Assembly: GCA_035222895.1 (NCBI GenBank)
Contig: JAVYIG010000404.1
Span: 62,001 to 126,000, forward strand
Source: Strongylocentrotus droebachiensis
Lineage: Eukaryota > Echinodermata > Echinoidea > Camarodonta > Strongylocentrotidae
DNA: 64,000 bases
Direction of reading: 5' to 3'
This document shows, piece by piece, positions 13,301-28,300 of this stretch. The notes beneath the pieces are model-generated. The model saw only the letters and a program-made list of their open reading frames with translations, made no database searches and had not been told where the DNA came from. The position numbers and the translations under genes are program-made. How positions within the stretch are numbered: the first letter of the stretch is position 1; each line of letters begins with the position of its first letter.

Positions 13301-16300
13301 GATCAATATGACGATAATCATGAAAACTGCATGCTTCTACAAAGTTTATATGTTTCGGATGATCAAACTACACTTTTACAGACATGCTATGTAACTACGG
13401 TACAGTGTATTATGAAGACTATGAATATTACATGTCCCAATGTATAGTATACAGGGTATTTTTGAGACGTACATGTATCATTGAGTACATATTCATGCAT
13501 GGATGGGATGTAGATTGGTTGGAAATTCAAATCCTTTGGGAATTAACTTTGAAGTGGATGTAGGCATGTGCATAATTACAAGAGAATTCAAATCTCATGA
13601 ACCTGTATCTTTTTTTTTAGAATGAGGCTACCGGCAGATGTTATACCACATGCAAGTGTACAATGTAATGGGGAGTGCAAGAGAGTGAATCTTTAACCCC
13701 TTCGCATGGAGGTGTATCTATGAAATTTTGTCTATTGGCTTCCTTTTTTGCCTGAATATTTGAGAATATGACTTGCTTACCCAAGTAACTGATATATGCT
13801 CCGTTTACTATATACAAAGCCATAAATCAGTTTAGTGTTGACATTCTTTTTTTTAAATGAAAATTATGGACTCAAAGATTACCATTGCAGAGCAACACCA
13901 TAACAAGCTTTACTCACTCAATACACATTTATCTTAATTCACATGTTATATTAAAAAAGGCACTTTTTTTTTTTGAGTATCTGTAATAATAATAGACTTC
14001 TACCAAGTGCTCCAGGAGCATCTGTATAAGAAGCCTAACATAAAGGTTTTTTTTTTTTTTTTGGGGGGGGGGGGGGAGGGCACTGCTGATATTATCAAAC
14101 AATATTTCATAATACAATATTAGCTTTATAAAGTGCCCTGCTGTACACTTTTGAAAGTAATATGAAAGAACCTTTCTTTAGTTTATTAAATATATCAGTC
14201 CAAAGCTGGGAGAAGGTAGTAGTTTATGTTAGGATGAACATTATACTTGTACATGTATGGAGTCAAGGATTACAACTGCCCCTAAATACATGTAAGTTGT
14301 AACTGTTAAAATGAAGAAAACATTTTTTTTGAATGACAAAATCCAGGCTAATGAAATATAATATAATGATGGTCAAACCTAGCCCAAGGGTATGATACAT
14401 ATGTACATGTTATTGGATATTATTCATATTTTATGGCTGGAATAAGGAAAAGAAAACCATGTTGAACAGATTCTCTCATACATGTAGCATGGAATATAAA
14501 TTGCATAAAATCATTTTACACCACAATCATGAATAATATAATTTTGAATGCATAAACATTAAATTACATTTAGAATAGGCATTTTATACATTGGAGATCT
14601 GTGAAACACTATAACTAAAAAAAGGTTTCTAGAAGAAAAAAGGGGCAACTTAAAGCAAAATCGGGTAAAGCAGCACACTAACTTTCACTCCAATTGTATA
14701 CATAAATGACACTCTTAATGATTCAAACATGAAAATAACATTATCTAACATCTCGTACTTTCAAAATGCATTTGAAAAGAGAGAACATAAAAAATTAATA
14801 ATTTTCAAAGAAAAAAAAAACCTTTCCAGAGGTTTTGTTGTCCCTGTACTTCATAGACAGTGATAATTGAAGTACATTTACAAAGTTATTTTCACAAAGG
14901 TGTAGGAGATGATTTTTTTTTTTAAAGTGACTTACTTGCTCTGCATAATGGTCTTCTTGCCCACGTATCTGAAATGTTGAAGACATAGCCTGGGAAAGGA
15001 AAATAAATAGCATAAGTAGGGTTAACCTCTAAGGCCTCACTTTAGCAATTAAATAAACATTCAATTCATGACATAAATGATTTTAGAGGGCTTACTAATC
15101 CTCTTCCTACATGGACAAACATCATATAAGAATTTGAATATAAATAATGCTACATGTTGGGATTCATCTTGAAATGATATATTCTCCAACAGAATAGAAT
15201 TTGTTTTTTAATCGAGAAGCCATCATATTACTCTTCAGTCCGACACATGCGCACCTGTGTTTGTTATTTCAATGCTTGTTAACTTCAGCAAGATTTGGGA
15301 CACCCAAAAAATGTTGCTCATCCTACATGTACCTCGCTACTCACAAGGATTCCAATTCTTGTCTAGTTGCTTCATTGTTTTCCTCTAAAAGTACAGTGCA
15401 TTATCACTTTTGATTCTAAACATTACATTTAACAAAATGTATATCAAAGTAGAGGCACTTACTCTAGAACATCAAATAATTTGAGCTGATCACCCTCTGA
15501 ACTCTGGCTCCACCAGCCTAGCAGTACTTCTACAAAATACATCAAACAGAAAAGAATTAGGATATAAAGACAAAAAACATTAATCTTTATCAGTAAGAAA
15601 AACTTCCAATATTAATTTAAAAAATATATGTCTTGAATCATCACTTGATTTAAATCAATTACAGCTAAAATGAGATATGAAACTTATACAAATATTACAA
15701 TCTACGCATAAGTTGACTTTAAAAAAATGCGCAGTTACATTACCCCTTACATTATTCAGTATTAAAGACATGTATGTGAATATTCAAAAGGTGCATGTAT
15801 GACTACCTAACATTTTCAAGTTAGGATAAAAGTAACACTTTAAACCCCAGAATCTTAGAGGACCACCTGTATATTGTAAACCAATCTTTTTCCCGTCGAG
15901 CCATCTTACATGACATCTCCTATAGTGTACATACACCTGCAGGAGGCATTATTTTACTGATAATAAGCTGAACGCTTCTTAGAACTTCAAACCTCAATTT
16001 ACTACTGTCAGAGATTTGTTATTCTACTGTAAGGTCTCATTCCCATAAAACACAGTTAACTACTTAAAAAAAGGAAAAAAGAGAAGAATATCTCAAGCAA
16101 ATTGAAATGTCATTAATAACTGTTGTGCACTCACATTTCTGCCCTTTCTTACAAAGACAAGTACATGTACTATGCTTGAGAGGTTTGTACTGCACAACTA
16201 CTTTGTCCCACTTTCCCCTGCCATTCATTTTCATAAAAATGTTATCTCTTTTTTTTGGGGGGGGGGGGGGCGGGGGAGACGGGGAAGAATAGTTTCTGAA

Positions 16301-19300
16301 TGCTAAAGCCTAAAATCATTCACATTCTTTAATGATAAAGAAAGAGCAGGCTGTTAATGCTAGTATGTTAAAGGGCTCTTTTAGCTTCTTTCAGTATTTC
16401 TCTTAAAGGCTGTCTGTGCTAGTTTGGCTAGGAGGGATTAGACTACCCAGGGTGGTCATTGACAGGTGGCTATCTCATCAACTCAGCTCTCGATTAACAT
16501 AAGAAAAGAGGATCATGGGGTCCAATGGTCACCGATGAGGCATTATTTCTGTATAGAGGGAGCAAGTAGCTACATGTAGTACAGTGGGCCTTTAACCAAT
16601 TGTCCACTCTAAAGCATACCTTCGTTGACATTCTTAATGATGTAGAGAAAGCTAACGAGAAGATCCTTGATCTCGTGGTCGAGCAGCTTGTCGTACATGA
16701 TCGCCGACGACTTGGACCGCGAGTGCGATCGCGAGACGGGCCCATGCCCATCAATGCTGGTATCGCTGAGAGAGGTGTGCGTGGCGTTCCCATTGACGTG
16801 GATCTGACCCGGTGACATACTGGTGTTGCTGGTGAGGGAGCTACTGGAACCTGTCCGATCCTTGTCGGTCAGTGGGCGTGGTGTTGAGATGGACGGAGTG
16901 CCACCTGTTGAAGGGGTCAGGATGGACGGGAGGGGGGAAGGTGAAAGATTCAAGAATTGAGTTATAAGACGTTATGTTGGCAATGGTACAGTGCTATGTT
17001 AAAAGGTAGAGTAATATGATCCCATGTTACTATTAAAACAAATTACCCCCAAATCCCAAAGGTTTAACTTAACCACTGGTTGAAACCTCCACATTAAAGC
17101 ATTATATGCACCTGTCATCTATGGGTAGGCAATGATATGATTATAAATGCCTTTTAATGCTTCCATGGATTTTAAAAAAACATTAGAGGTTTAAATCAGG
17201 GTTTTGATAGTAATTTGATGAAATTAATCATCCTCTGTTGTGAATACATGTATATGATTGATATTTTTCAAATCTTGCGATGATCTTTAAAATAAGGAAT
17301 GGTATTGATTACAAGATGATATTTATTAGACATGTCAATGGATGAAAGAAGCATGATTCACTAACCCAAAGAATTTAAAAAAGCAGTACTTTCTGGACAA
17401 ACATTTCTAACATCAAAGTATTATAGAATAATTATTTCTTTTAAAGCCCTGTATCATTATTCCCATCGATATCTTGTTTTCCCTTGAACCAAACCAAACC
17501 AAACCAAAGAGCAATCATGCTACAAAAATGATGTTAACATTCAACAAATTGTTATCAAAGCAAACAATCTCAACAAGCAAAGCTACATTGTTACCTATAT
17601 CATTCATTACCTAAAGGACTATTTCATGTTACAATTAATGTCCGTTTTTGTGATTTATGCATACCGTTAAGTGGAATGCACTGCATTCTTCGAAGTCACA
17701 ATTGTGGGACTAACTCAGCAAGGATTAGTTCATTTCACATTTGTGGCTTAATCACGCAGTGCAGTTTCACTATCAAACTCGCGAATGTGCTTTATTATAA
17801 CAAATGTATTAATCAAACTGAATTTCAATATCAAAGCAAGATATGCACTTTACTTGTTGCATTGTTTTCTTTAATGTTGAGAGGCAGAAAAGCAAGAACT
17901 TTGGGCGATATATTTACGGCCCTTCTGGCTCTCAGTAGGAGAAGAGTTCTTTAAGAATTTGTTTCTCTGTAATTCTCTTCTAACCAACCTGGAATCGCTA
18001 AGTAGCCCATACTGTTATATTGCGAGGCACTTTTAGGCTTGTCGCTGGGGCGAGTCGGGCTATGCGATCGCCAGAAAGCGTTGTCTGCTTTAATTTGATT
18101 TCCTGGAGAGTGACCCCCAATGACCGGTTTAATCGTGCATGAAGAGATCAGAGGTCAAAGGTCAAAGGTTGAAGCAAAAGTCGGTTGGGCGGAGTGGCGG
18201 AGTTTCGGATGGATGGATGGATGGATAGACAGTGAGTGTGCAGTATACCAAATGGAAGTGGCGGAGATGGAGTGTGAGAGATAAATAGAAAATAAACAAA
18301 GGAAATAATAACCATCAAAGAGGAAAATAAAAGCAAGCACAGCAAATCAAACAGTCATGCAAATTCAGGATCATGCAATTCAGGTACCAATAACAGATAT
18401 TTTGATCTCATAAAGTCCTACATATTCTACTCCATGTTTATAACTTTCATTAAAGAAACCAGTCACATAAATCACTATGACTTTTTTTTTCTTTGACTGC
18501 TTTTGCTCTGAATTCCTTGCCCGTAAGAAATATGAATTAAAAATATATTTTCTACAATAATTTACATTATATATTTTGGTGTACTTGTAAAAACACAGCA
18601 ACTTTTTTTCTAGCAACACAGCAAATTTTCATGTTGCTCAAGATATTTCTTTCCCTCAAAATATCAAATATACTAATCGTACCCAAGCAGACCTGCAATA
18701 TTACGATAACATCTATTTTTGTCAGTTACAGCTTTTTCAACGGCACAAATCAACAAATAAAATTAAATGTAGAGCAGATCAAATCCCTAAACATAGATCA
18801 TTACATTTCAGAGGAGGCAGAACGCAATAGGAATATCTCATGCAAGGCATGCAAATTACAACTGAACATATCAAAATACTGAAATAAAAATGCACATAAA
18901 CTAACGAAATGTACATGTATGCTTCCATATAGGTATTAACAAACATAGCTTTGCATACGAATATGCATTACATGTATGTACACAAAATATACAATATCAA
19001 ATACAAAAACATTACATTATAATATACTCCAGTGATATGTAATATTGTTACCAATATATCAATATAATTATATATTATGGGGGGGGGGGGGGGGGAGGTT
19101 GAATCTTTCCTTAAAGTCTCATCTGCAATTATTTTGTGGTGACTTTTTATAAGCAATTCATTCAATAAGCAAACAAATTTGTCTGACATTCTCTTCTCAT
19201 TAAAAATTGTCTCTCAATGCCCCTATAGAGATTTCTAGTGTTACACAAAGATATAGCAATAATATCAAAACCATAGAATCTCTCTCTCTCTCTCTGTCTC

Positions 19301-22300
19301 TTTCTTTCTCCTAGTACATACTGGTATACAGTATATGATACAGCCAATACATGTATAAAACTCTGCGATACACATACAGGGTGTACATTTATAAAAGGGA
19401 GCTACCGGTACATTAAATAGTGGAATAAACTTGTTACAAATGAGTATGAAAAATGCATAATTTGTTATCCTTGCTGTAAGAAGAAACAAAAAGCTGGGCG
19501 AATATAATTTTGCAGGTGGATACATGCAAATCTGTCTGCTCAAGTTGTTCCTACCTAAAATGAATAAATGGCATTTTATTAGAAAAAAACATAAACAAGC
19601 AATGATCATATGTATTATACACGTACACAACCTCTATATTCTTTGACTAGAAGATGCAAATATTGTGGTATTAGTTGGGTTAACATGATTAAAATTACAT
19701 TGATTTTCTGGTGACATGCATACAAGAAAGATGTTTCAAATCACGCTCAAGTTATTGTTGGAATAACAAAGGAAAAATATAAACCAACCAAAACAAAAAG
19801 AGAAAGGAATAACCATGCATTTTCGTTAGAGAGCAACAAATAAAATTCCTCATCTTTATTTAGAAAAACTGTGGTTTTTCAAAAAATACATTTGAGATAT
19901 TCTAAAATCAGCAAAAATTGTCCTCCTAGAGGTAATGTACAGAAAAGAAGCCAGATACACTGTGTATATATAGAAGAGGCCCTTAAGAACCTTTACTAAA
20001 CAATGTGAATGATTTAAAAAAAAAAAAAGAGTCTGTTAAACCTACAAGGCCAAAGAATACATATTCCATTTATAGCCTTCAACTTCAAGGAGAGATGAAA
20101 ATAGGTAACATATGTGGATGGAAGATAGTACAATCTGTTCAAAAGCTCCCTCTAGGTTAATATTTTGAAGAAGGGGTGGAATAACAATCCTACTTGTTAT
20201 TTAAAAAAAATAAAAAGATTTGGTTCATTTTTTCCATACATGAAAAGAGGGTTTATAGAGCATAACGGTGGTTTAAAGAAGAGTGTATATTGACATATCT
20301 TAAGGATCATCAGGAATCATCAGGATAACTTGCAAATATTTGTTGGTTTATGTTGAAATACAAAGAAACAGATTTGAATATTATTTAGTGGAAAAAGACA
20401 ATTACTGATTTACAATCTGCTATCAAGTAAATAGAGATATATAATTTGATTTGATCTCATTTAAACATGTGATTAAGTGCTTTGTTATGAATATTTATGT
20501 ACTATGATGTTTTGAGTGATTTTATCCGAATAAAGATTTATTTCAACAACAAAACAAAAAAAAACAAAAAAATCAGGATAACTTGATGATATCAAACAGG
20601 GCCAAATTTGAGGTTGCAACATCTTCTGGAAGCCTAATAGAATCTCTCTGTAAGGGCGATCTACTGTTATCACAATAAAATACTTTTAGAAAGTGTGCTC
20701 AATATCTTGACTACAAGAATGTAGGCACATACATACATCACAGGCATTCGTAAGTCATAGTGGGTTATCATCATTCTCAGGAACCGATATGATGAAAAAG
20801 GGCGTGGCTCACAGACTCAGGTATTGTGCAAGGTCTCATAAAATCAAGGGGGGGGGGGAGGGGGGTTATCTCATCTAGATGCCACAAGGACAGGGTGGGG
20901 GGGGGGAACAGGTTCTGTACAGTCACCAAGGCATCAAACGAGCCAGGTTCATAGATTCCCCCAAGTATGTGGATGACAAAAAAGGTCTGAACAACTTGTG
21001 AAAAAAATAACAACAATTGTCATCTGTGAGCCGAAGGGTATTTTCCTTTAATTGGGAAAATAAGAAGATGCCTTCATGACTCTCAACAGAGGATATCCTC
21101 AGAAGCAGTCTGGTATATATGTAGATAGGAAAGAGGAAGTCGCCTTGGCTAATATGAATAAATGAAAGGGCTGTTTTCAAGAGGCAAGGAAGACCCCAAA
21201 GCCTATGATATATTATATAAATATAAGATTGCAGATTGCTTCTCGCATATAGATTTATGCTAAATCCACACATACCCTTATAGATATTATATTGCCAGTT
21301 TGTTATATATTGGAACAATGCAACAAAAAAGGATATAACTTTGAATACATGAGTGGCTGTATATTTTAGATTTAGAGCATTACTCGGCATTTGCAAGGTG
21401 TGTGATGTTCAAGCCATTAGTGATATATTCCAAATTTGAAAGTAAATATATCGCAAGCATTAATATACGGCTGTTAGAGCAACCCTTGACAGGTCAAAGG
21501 TCAAGGGTCGAATGCCACAACAAACCTGGAAAGTTCCAGGATAAGCGGTTACTAGCTTTGTTGGATCCGGAAGACGATGATGAAAACGCCCCTGGGGCTG
21601 TCGGTGGTGTCGCTATACTCTGAAGGCCACGTAAAAACTGCATATCAATGGTAGATTCACCTAAAAGTCACAAAAATGCCCAGATTATACTCATCTGTTT
21701 AAATATATAATGCTACATGTATATTTCTTTCGTGTTGTGATGTTTAAAAGACACAGGGTTGATTCAATCAAGAGTTAAATCTAAATATGGTAGGATTTAA
21801 AAAAGAAATAAAAAGAAGATATTTGTTAGAGCAAAGCCTCTTTTACCTGATTTGATACTTAAGTATGAGAATTTCATATAAGGTGGGCAAAGGCGTGTAC
21901 ATGTACATCTGTACTCCAAGATTGTACCTTATTAGTTTTTAACTGAATAACATAAAACATTATAAAGGAAAAGGGTAAACAATTAAATATTATGAGAGAA
22001 GCAATAAAAGAGTACTTTATAATGTCACCAACAGAAGTTATTTCCATAAACATAATTATATCCCATACAAATCAATATGTTTTTAACAAATCAAATGCTA
22101 ATCCATATTCAAACAAATGTATATCGTTTACATTGCTTTCTTCGTTAATGTATGTATATAATATTTAAGTACAATTTGAGACGCCCTAAAAATCTAAAAC
22201 AATATAATAATATCACAATTTCCAAAAGTGAAAAACAAAATAATTTTGAAACTTAATACTGAACCATAGCATCTCTATTAATCCATAATTAAAATATGGG

Positions 22301-25300
22301 CTGAAAATGTCTTATTTCTAACATAAAGTATATAATACATAATGTTTGTAGGTTTAATCATCATGAGCATGTGTAGTAAATCATGCAACATGTGCTCATA
22401 AACTGGAGGTGAATAATATTCTACAGATGCATTCATGCACTGATGTTGTTTGACCTTTAATATGTCAATTTTCTTAACACTTTCGCTCTAATAGTACATT
22501 CATTTCAGAAGAACAAAAAATGGATGATAAAAATAATTTTCTATTGATTGTTGAGGTATCATTATCATTATTTCTTTCTGCTGATTACGTTAAAAAAAAT
22601 ATCTTTGAGAAACAGTTGTGGACCCAAATGAATATGAGTGAATTGCTCCACTACTATTCTTTTTGTTGGCTCAGCACTGACATTACCTTAATCCTCACCC
22701 CAAGAAAATAATATCAATCATGATCATTGCAATATCTGAATATATCTGAACAAGTTTAATTTATGATTTAAGCATTAATAATTGGTAAATACGACATTGC
22801 ACGTGCTGATTATTTCCCTGATAACATAAATGTGTGTAATATACTATAAAGCCCTGAAACTCGTGGGGAGATTCTTTAAAACATGCTTCAGATTTGGAAG
22901 CTACTTGTACTGCACAACCCTTGTGCCAGAAATAATAGTGACAACAAGCATCATGCAAAATCATATTTGCTTTAAAGAGTATTCAGGTGAATAATATAAT
23001 ATCCTATTTGTAACTCATGCATTTGTAATACATAAAGAACTACTCAAATTAAAACAAAAAACAAAACATAGAACAGAAAAATATGATCACCTTAGCCCCA
23101 AATGAGTTCCATTTAGTATACGGTACTATGTGCCCAAATTATTCATATTGAATAATATTATATTACATTATAACATTAAATTATGATGAATTTATGATCA
23201 TTATAGTTAGTATACTTTCCTTTTATTTTTTTAATAGATTATTTTCATGCACATGTAACCCTATATCTCTTAGAGTATCCAAAATGCATGCAGTGAGGAC
23301 TGTATTGAATTACTGTGGATTAATGTGTAGTACCAATGGAATAAAAGGAATTTTATTCTTGTTTTAATAGATATATAATAATGGAAATGTATCAACATGC
23401 ATATTACATGTAAATGGAGCTTCTTGTAGTTAATTGAAATCAATTCTTTCCCCCAAAAAATTATCAGAGGTTTGTTTCTATTTCTTTTTCCCTAAAACAT
23501 AGATAATTCCCGGTTTCTTTTTTTCTGGGACGCACTGTATAGAGCTTAGCTCTTCTTTAGTTCTTATCTTGTGAATTCCAGTACCGTGCATCACTTTGCT
23601 CAATATATTCTGAAATAGTTTTTCATTTATTTCAGAGTTCATGACATTATAGATCATGAAGCAAAGCTACTTAAAATTTTAATCTGATATCAATTTCAAA
23701 ATTTCAATTTATATTCGTTGGAATTAAAAAGGGGAGTCGTATATGTGGAATTTCTGCTCTCTGTGTTAAAATCTAGATCTACATCAAATTTGGTCTTGAT
23801 CAAAACCATGTTGTTCAGTACACAATCATGCCAACAATTAAGTCTAACAACCTTTATAGGTCTCTCTATCATCAGTACATCTGCTAAGAACTAAAGGGGC
23901 ATTATTCCTTTAACCATTCTGGATCTTTAATACGGAACTAATAATTACAAAGTTATACCAAAATGGGCACGAGTTAAGAAGCAATATGTGGGGAGAATTA
24001 GTGGTGAGCGTTTGACGTCAAATGTATATGAAACCATCTAGATGAGATATAAATGACCACTACTCGTTTTTATTCCATTCCAACAAACCTCCTGCATAGC
24101 TACTGCTCCACGATAGCCTATTACGATTTCTGGGCGTGGAAGATGTATTGGATAGCGCCCTGCTGTATTTACTGGTGTTCTCTGACGGTTCAGCTAGGAA
24201 GTGATAATTTCAGAGTAATTTTTTAAATTGATGGTAACAAGTCATTGCACTTTTATTACAATAGTTGGCAGGTATGCAATAGTTCATTTTATATTAAAGT
24301 TAAGGCTTAACATTATTAAAAAAAATCATACCAAAAGCTGTAGCAATTTATATGATTGAATTCAAAGTACAGTTTGAGTAATTCTAAAGTTTGTAGTCAT
24401 ATCAGAATTACTCTGGAAATGAATATGTGTGCTCTATCTATTGAACAAAACTGATATATACAGCTCTATAAAGTTCTTCTTGATACTTTTCTCTTGCAGC
24501 TTGTATTAAGAAACTGTTGAACTTTTTGAGTAGAAACAAAAGTGGATGAGGTATACTAATTATATTTATATATAAATTTGTCTTCTGAGATTATAGCACG
24601 AGGGCATTTTGAGAAAAAAGTCCCCATTACATATAATTTATCTTTTTATTCCAAAGAAACATTTGCCCCGATGTCTGTTTCTGTTCGTTATCTTTACCCT
24701 GTAAACATTTTGGAAATGAAATTTTGTCACATACCAAAAAGGATAAATAGTGTATTTCAAGACGTGGAACTTTCCATTGCAAAATCGCTCTCCAGCCTTG
24801 GATTTTTTTTCACCATTATGAACAAGGTTTCCTCAATTGTGTACTTTGACTTCCTATAATGTTAGTAAAAAGTTGTGCTTGGAACAAATAAAAAATGTGC
24901 CCTCCTCATTCTTTGCCAGCATTTTGTTTCGGTGCATATGTGCTGCAAATTTTTGTCTAACTCCTACAAACCTCTAGGATTATTGCTCCACGAGCGTCTA
25001 TTTTTAACCTTCTCGTTCACCGAAAGGACTGAAAGTCTCAAGTTTAGGAATTTACTGAGGTTAGTACTCTTATCAGACTGCTCACCTGAAAAATGAAAGT
25101 TTAATTGTCACAAGTGTTGAAGAAGGACATATTTTAGAGTGGCAGGATATGTAAGAAGAATTTTTTTCCTGCACTACAACAGAAGGGGATTTTAAACCAA
25201 AAGCGATTAAAAAAATTGTCTAGCAAATTTACTGACTGAAAATAGATTAATTATGTCATTAGCTTGCTTGACTTTAATACTATTTACTTTAACTTGGAAT

Positions 25301-28300
25301 ATAAATGATTTTAATTAACCAATGGAAACATGATATTCTTTATGAATCAAATAGTATCAACAAAAAGAACAGAACATTTATTGTAGTGATCAACACACTA
25401 TATTATCAAACATATTTCCAGCATCTTTCATTGTAGATTAAGTGCTAACAAAGTTCACTATACCTACAAATTGAGGACTAAAACATTCTGAAAAGTGATT
25501 GTCATTCTATTAAATAAAACATGACCACCTGCATACACATGATTGTATGGCAACCAGATCTTATACTACAGGTTCAAGCTAGAGAAAAGAAAGTGCTTCT
25601 TCAAGAAATGTAATTTAAACTCAGCAGCTTCAACTGTGTTGAAGATGTACTGAGAAATCTGAAATAGAAAAGACTGTCCACGAAGGTGAAGCCCCGTAAA
25701 AAACCTGCAAGAAAAGAAAATTTGCTTGGCTAAAAAAGAGAAATGTAAGCATTATGATGCAGTTTGAAGAACCAGATCAAATATTGGGGATACCACCTAA
25801 AAACCTGTCTTCATATATAGAAAAAAGAATGTGTTGGTTAAAATATGAGAAGTTAAACTCCAATGGTAGCAAAATATCTTGAAGTCAAATCCACATTGTA
25901 ATCGTTGAGAAGAGCAGCATAAGTATTACCGGTACTGCTGTTTACAGGGGACTAATGTCACTAAAATGTATATATGGTGAATAGACTTAGGAGTTCATTA
26001 TCCCCAGAGAAAAAAAGAATCTCGCGGCAAACCAAGGAATGCAGAGTATTTTACTGCTATAGAGATCTATACAAAAAAAAAGGGATCTAAAAAAAAAAAA
26101 AAAAGAGAGACCAAAAAAAAAAAAAGGAGATACCAATTAAAAAAAAGGAGGGATCTAAGGTCTTCAACATTTATTTGAAGGGCCAAGAAAGGAATCATTC
26201 CTGAGAAACTGGAATTATTGGCAGCTTGAAGCATCCACATTAGTGGGTTTAATGCACATTGATATCTTCATATTGGCTGTTAAGAGCCAGAAGGGTGTTT
26301 AATAACTCTGTGTTTAAGTATATGAGTCAACGCCCTTCTGGCGATACACAGTACTCTCCTGTGAGCCAGGCAAGTATTAACTCACAGGATTCTACAGAGA
26401 AGTACCACCACTATGACTGTCAAAGATATTAACACACGTTTCGATATATAGTAAATCTGTAGATACAGGCCATCCAAGGGAATCAAAAAAAGTGGTCACT
26501 GTAGACAGATTGCCTTTCTAAACAGGTTCTACAACACACATTTCTCTCTCTAGGGAGACTAAATGCTTGACTACTTATAGGCAATTGGCCTTTATAGAGA
26601 GGTGGTCACTAAACACAGGTTTGACTCTAGTTGGAAAGGCGTTCATAGTATGACACATCCTTTTTAAATATAGATCTATATTAGGGTCTAACAATATTAC
26701 AATTCATCTGATCTATACTCCTGAACTACATAATATATATACAGTATGCTTGCGGGTGCACCATGTGAGAGAGAGGGAGGATTGAGGGGTCCTGAAAAGC
26801 ACTCTCAGTAATCTTTCTTGAGGGTGTATAGTCCTGAAAAGGACTGTTGGTGTAGTCTTGAAAAAGATGTTGGTTATCTTTCTTAGCTCATAGTTCTAAG
26901 GAGAACTATAGCGCTTGGAGAAGATGGGTGGCGGGAGTGGCTCGACGCTTTACATAATATATCCAAAGAAATTTCTTACAAGACAGATTTATTCAACTAG
27001 TACATATTCTGAATGACCAACATGTCTACACTTTCTTAAGTCTCTCTATAATATATTCACTGCAACTTGTATTTACTCAAGAGCTAGAGTCACATATGAA
27101 CAGATACAGTAGTACAGTACAGATACAATACAACAGGTTGCTACGTGTCACTATGAACATGACTGACAAAGAAAGCGGACAACATATACAGTTCCTCAGG
27201 TAGACAAAGGTACATCCCTTCACTGCTATTATGTAAAAATGTGTAGAACAGGTGTCACATGCATATTCACCTTTTTTTACATAATAGCAGTGAAGGGATG
27301 TTCCTTTGTCTACCTGAGGAACTGTATATTTTGTCCGCTTTTTCTGTCTGCCATGTTCATAGTGTGTACCACTCCTACAGTACACTACACATACGAGACA
27401 CTACAGTTGTAATCATATACTGTATATGTATACGTAGATCACATTTTTAAGTTACAAGATTACAAAGCATACTTATTCAAGGGGTAAGCAACGAATACAG
27501 GTAGAGTACCAGTAGTACAGAGTGTGTCATGAAAACAAATATTATTTGTCTATTAAGAGCCAGAAGGGTGTTAACTCATCAAAATAAAAATAGAGGTAAT
27601 ACCTTTCTGGCCTTAAACAGACAAATTATGAGGGACAGGGAAGGGGCGTGCATTTTAAACATGTTTTGAAAGGAAAGGGGTCAGGTGATATAACAGGCAA
27701 AGCATATAATATATGTAGGGGGCTGGGGTAGGGAAAGGAATGGTTAAGGGTTTGCTTTTTCCCCCACAATGCAATAGTCATCATGCGAGACATTTCAGGC
27801 AAACAAGAAAAAAAAAAACTTTTCCAAGGGAAAGTATGAAAGAAGGGCATGTAAATCTTCTTTTAGTTAATCCATATTGGGTGCTTGGTGTTGAAATTTT
27901 CTTTAATATTTTCATTGAAAAAGCAATTTCAAAATACTTTTCAAATCATAGATACATCCAAAATTTCTAACACATCCTACATTAGGAATGATGATAATAG
28001 TGCAATCAATCGACATAATGTATACACTCTAACAGCATGTTTTTTTTGTCTACATGTTTCAACTGTGCTATCATGTAATTTTGATCTAAATCTAGTCCAG
28101 GGTGTGCAAAAGACGTTTTTCATCATCTTTGGAATACAAACTACACAGTATTTTGCAGATATTTTCACTAACTATATATTCCCAGTATTTTGTGAACTTC
28201 CCTGCTTGATAATGTTATAGACTAATAGTCAAACTAATAGCACGTCTATCACATACCATCTACTTTAAAAAGTAAAAATAATTAAATTTGGAAGTTGTTA

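Larger units (their letters stand above)
9787..14935. other. 5.4-kb intron between exons 16 and 17
   Basis: No supported exon. It holds a GA-rich tract (about 11,575-11,840), two AGGTCA-type heptad arrays (12,021-12,054 and 12,489-12,508) and several homopolymer G or C runs (12,306; 13,089; 14,064). Confidence 0.7.
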
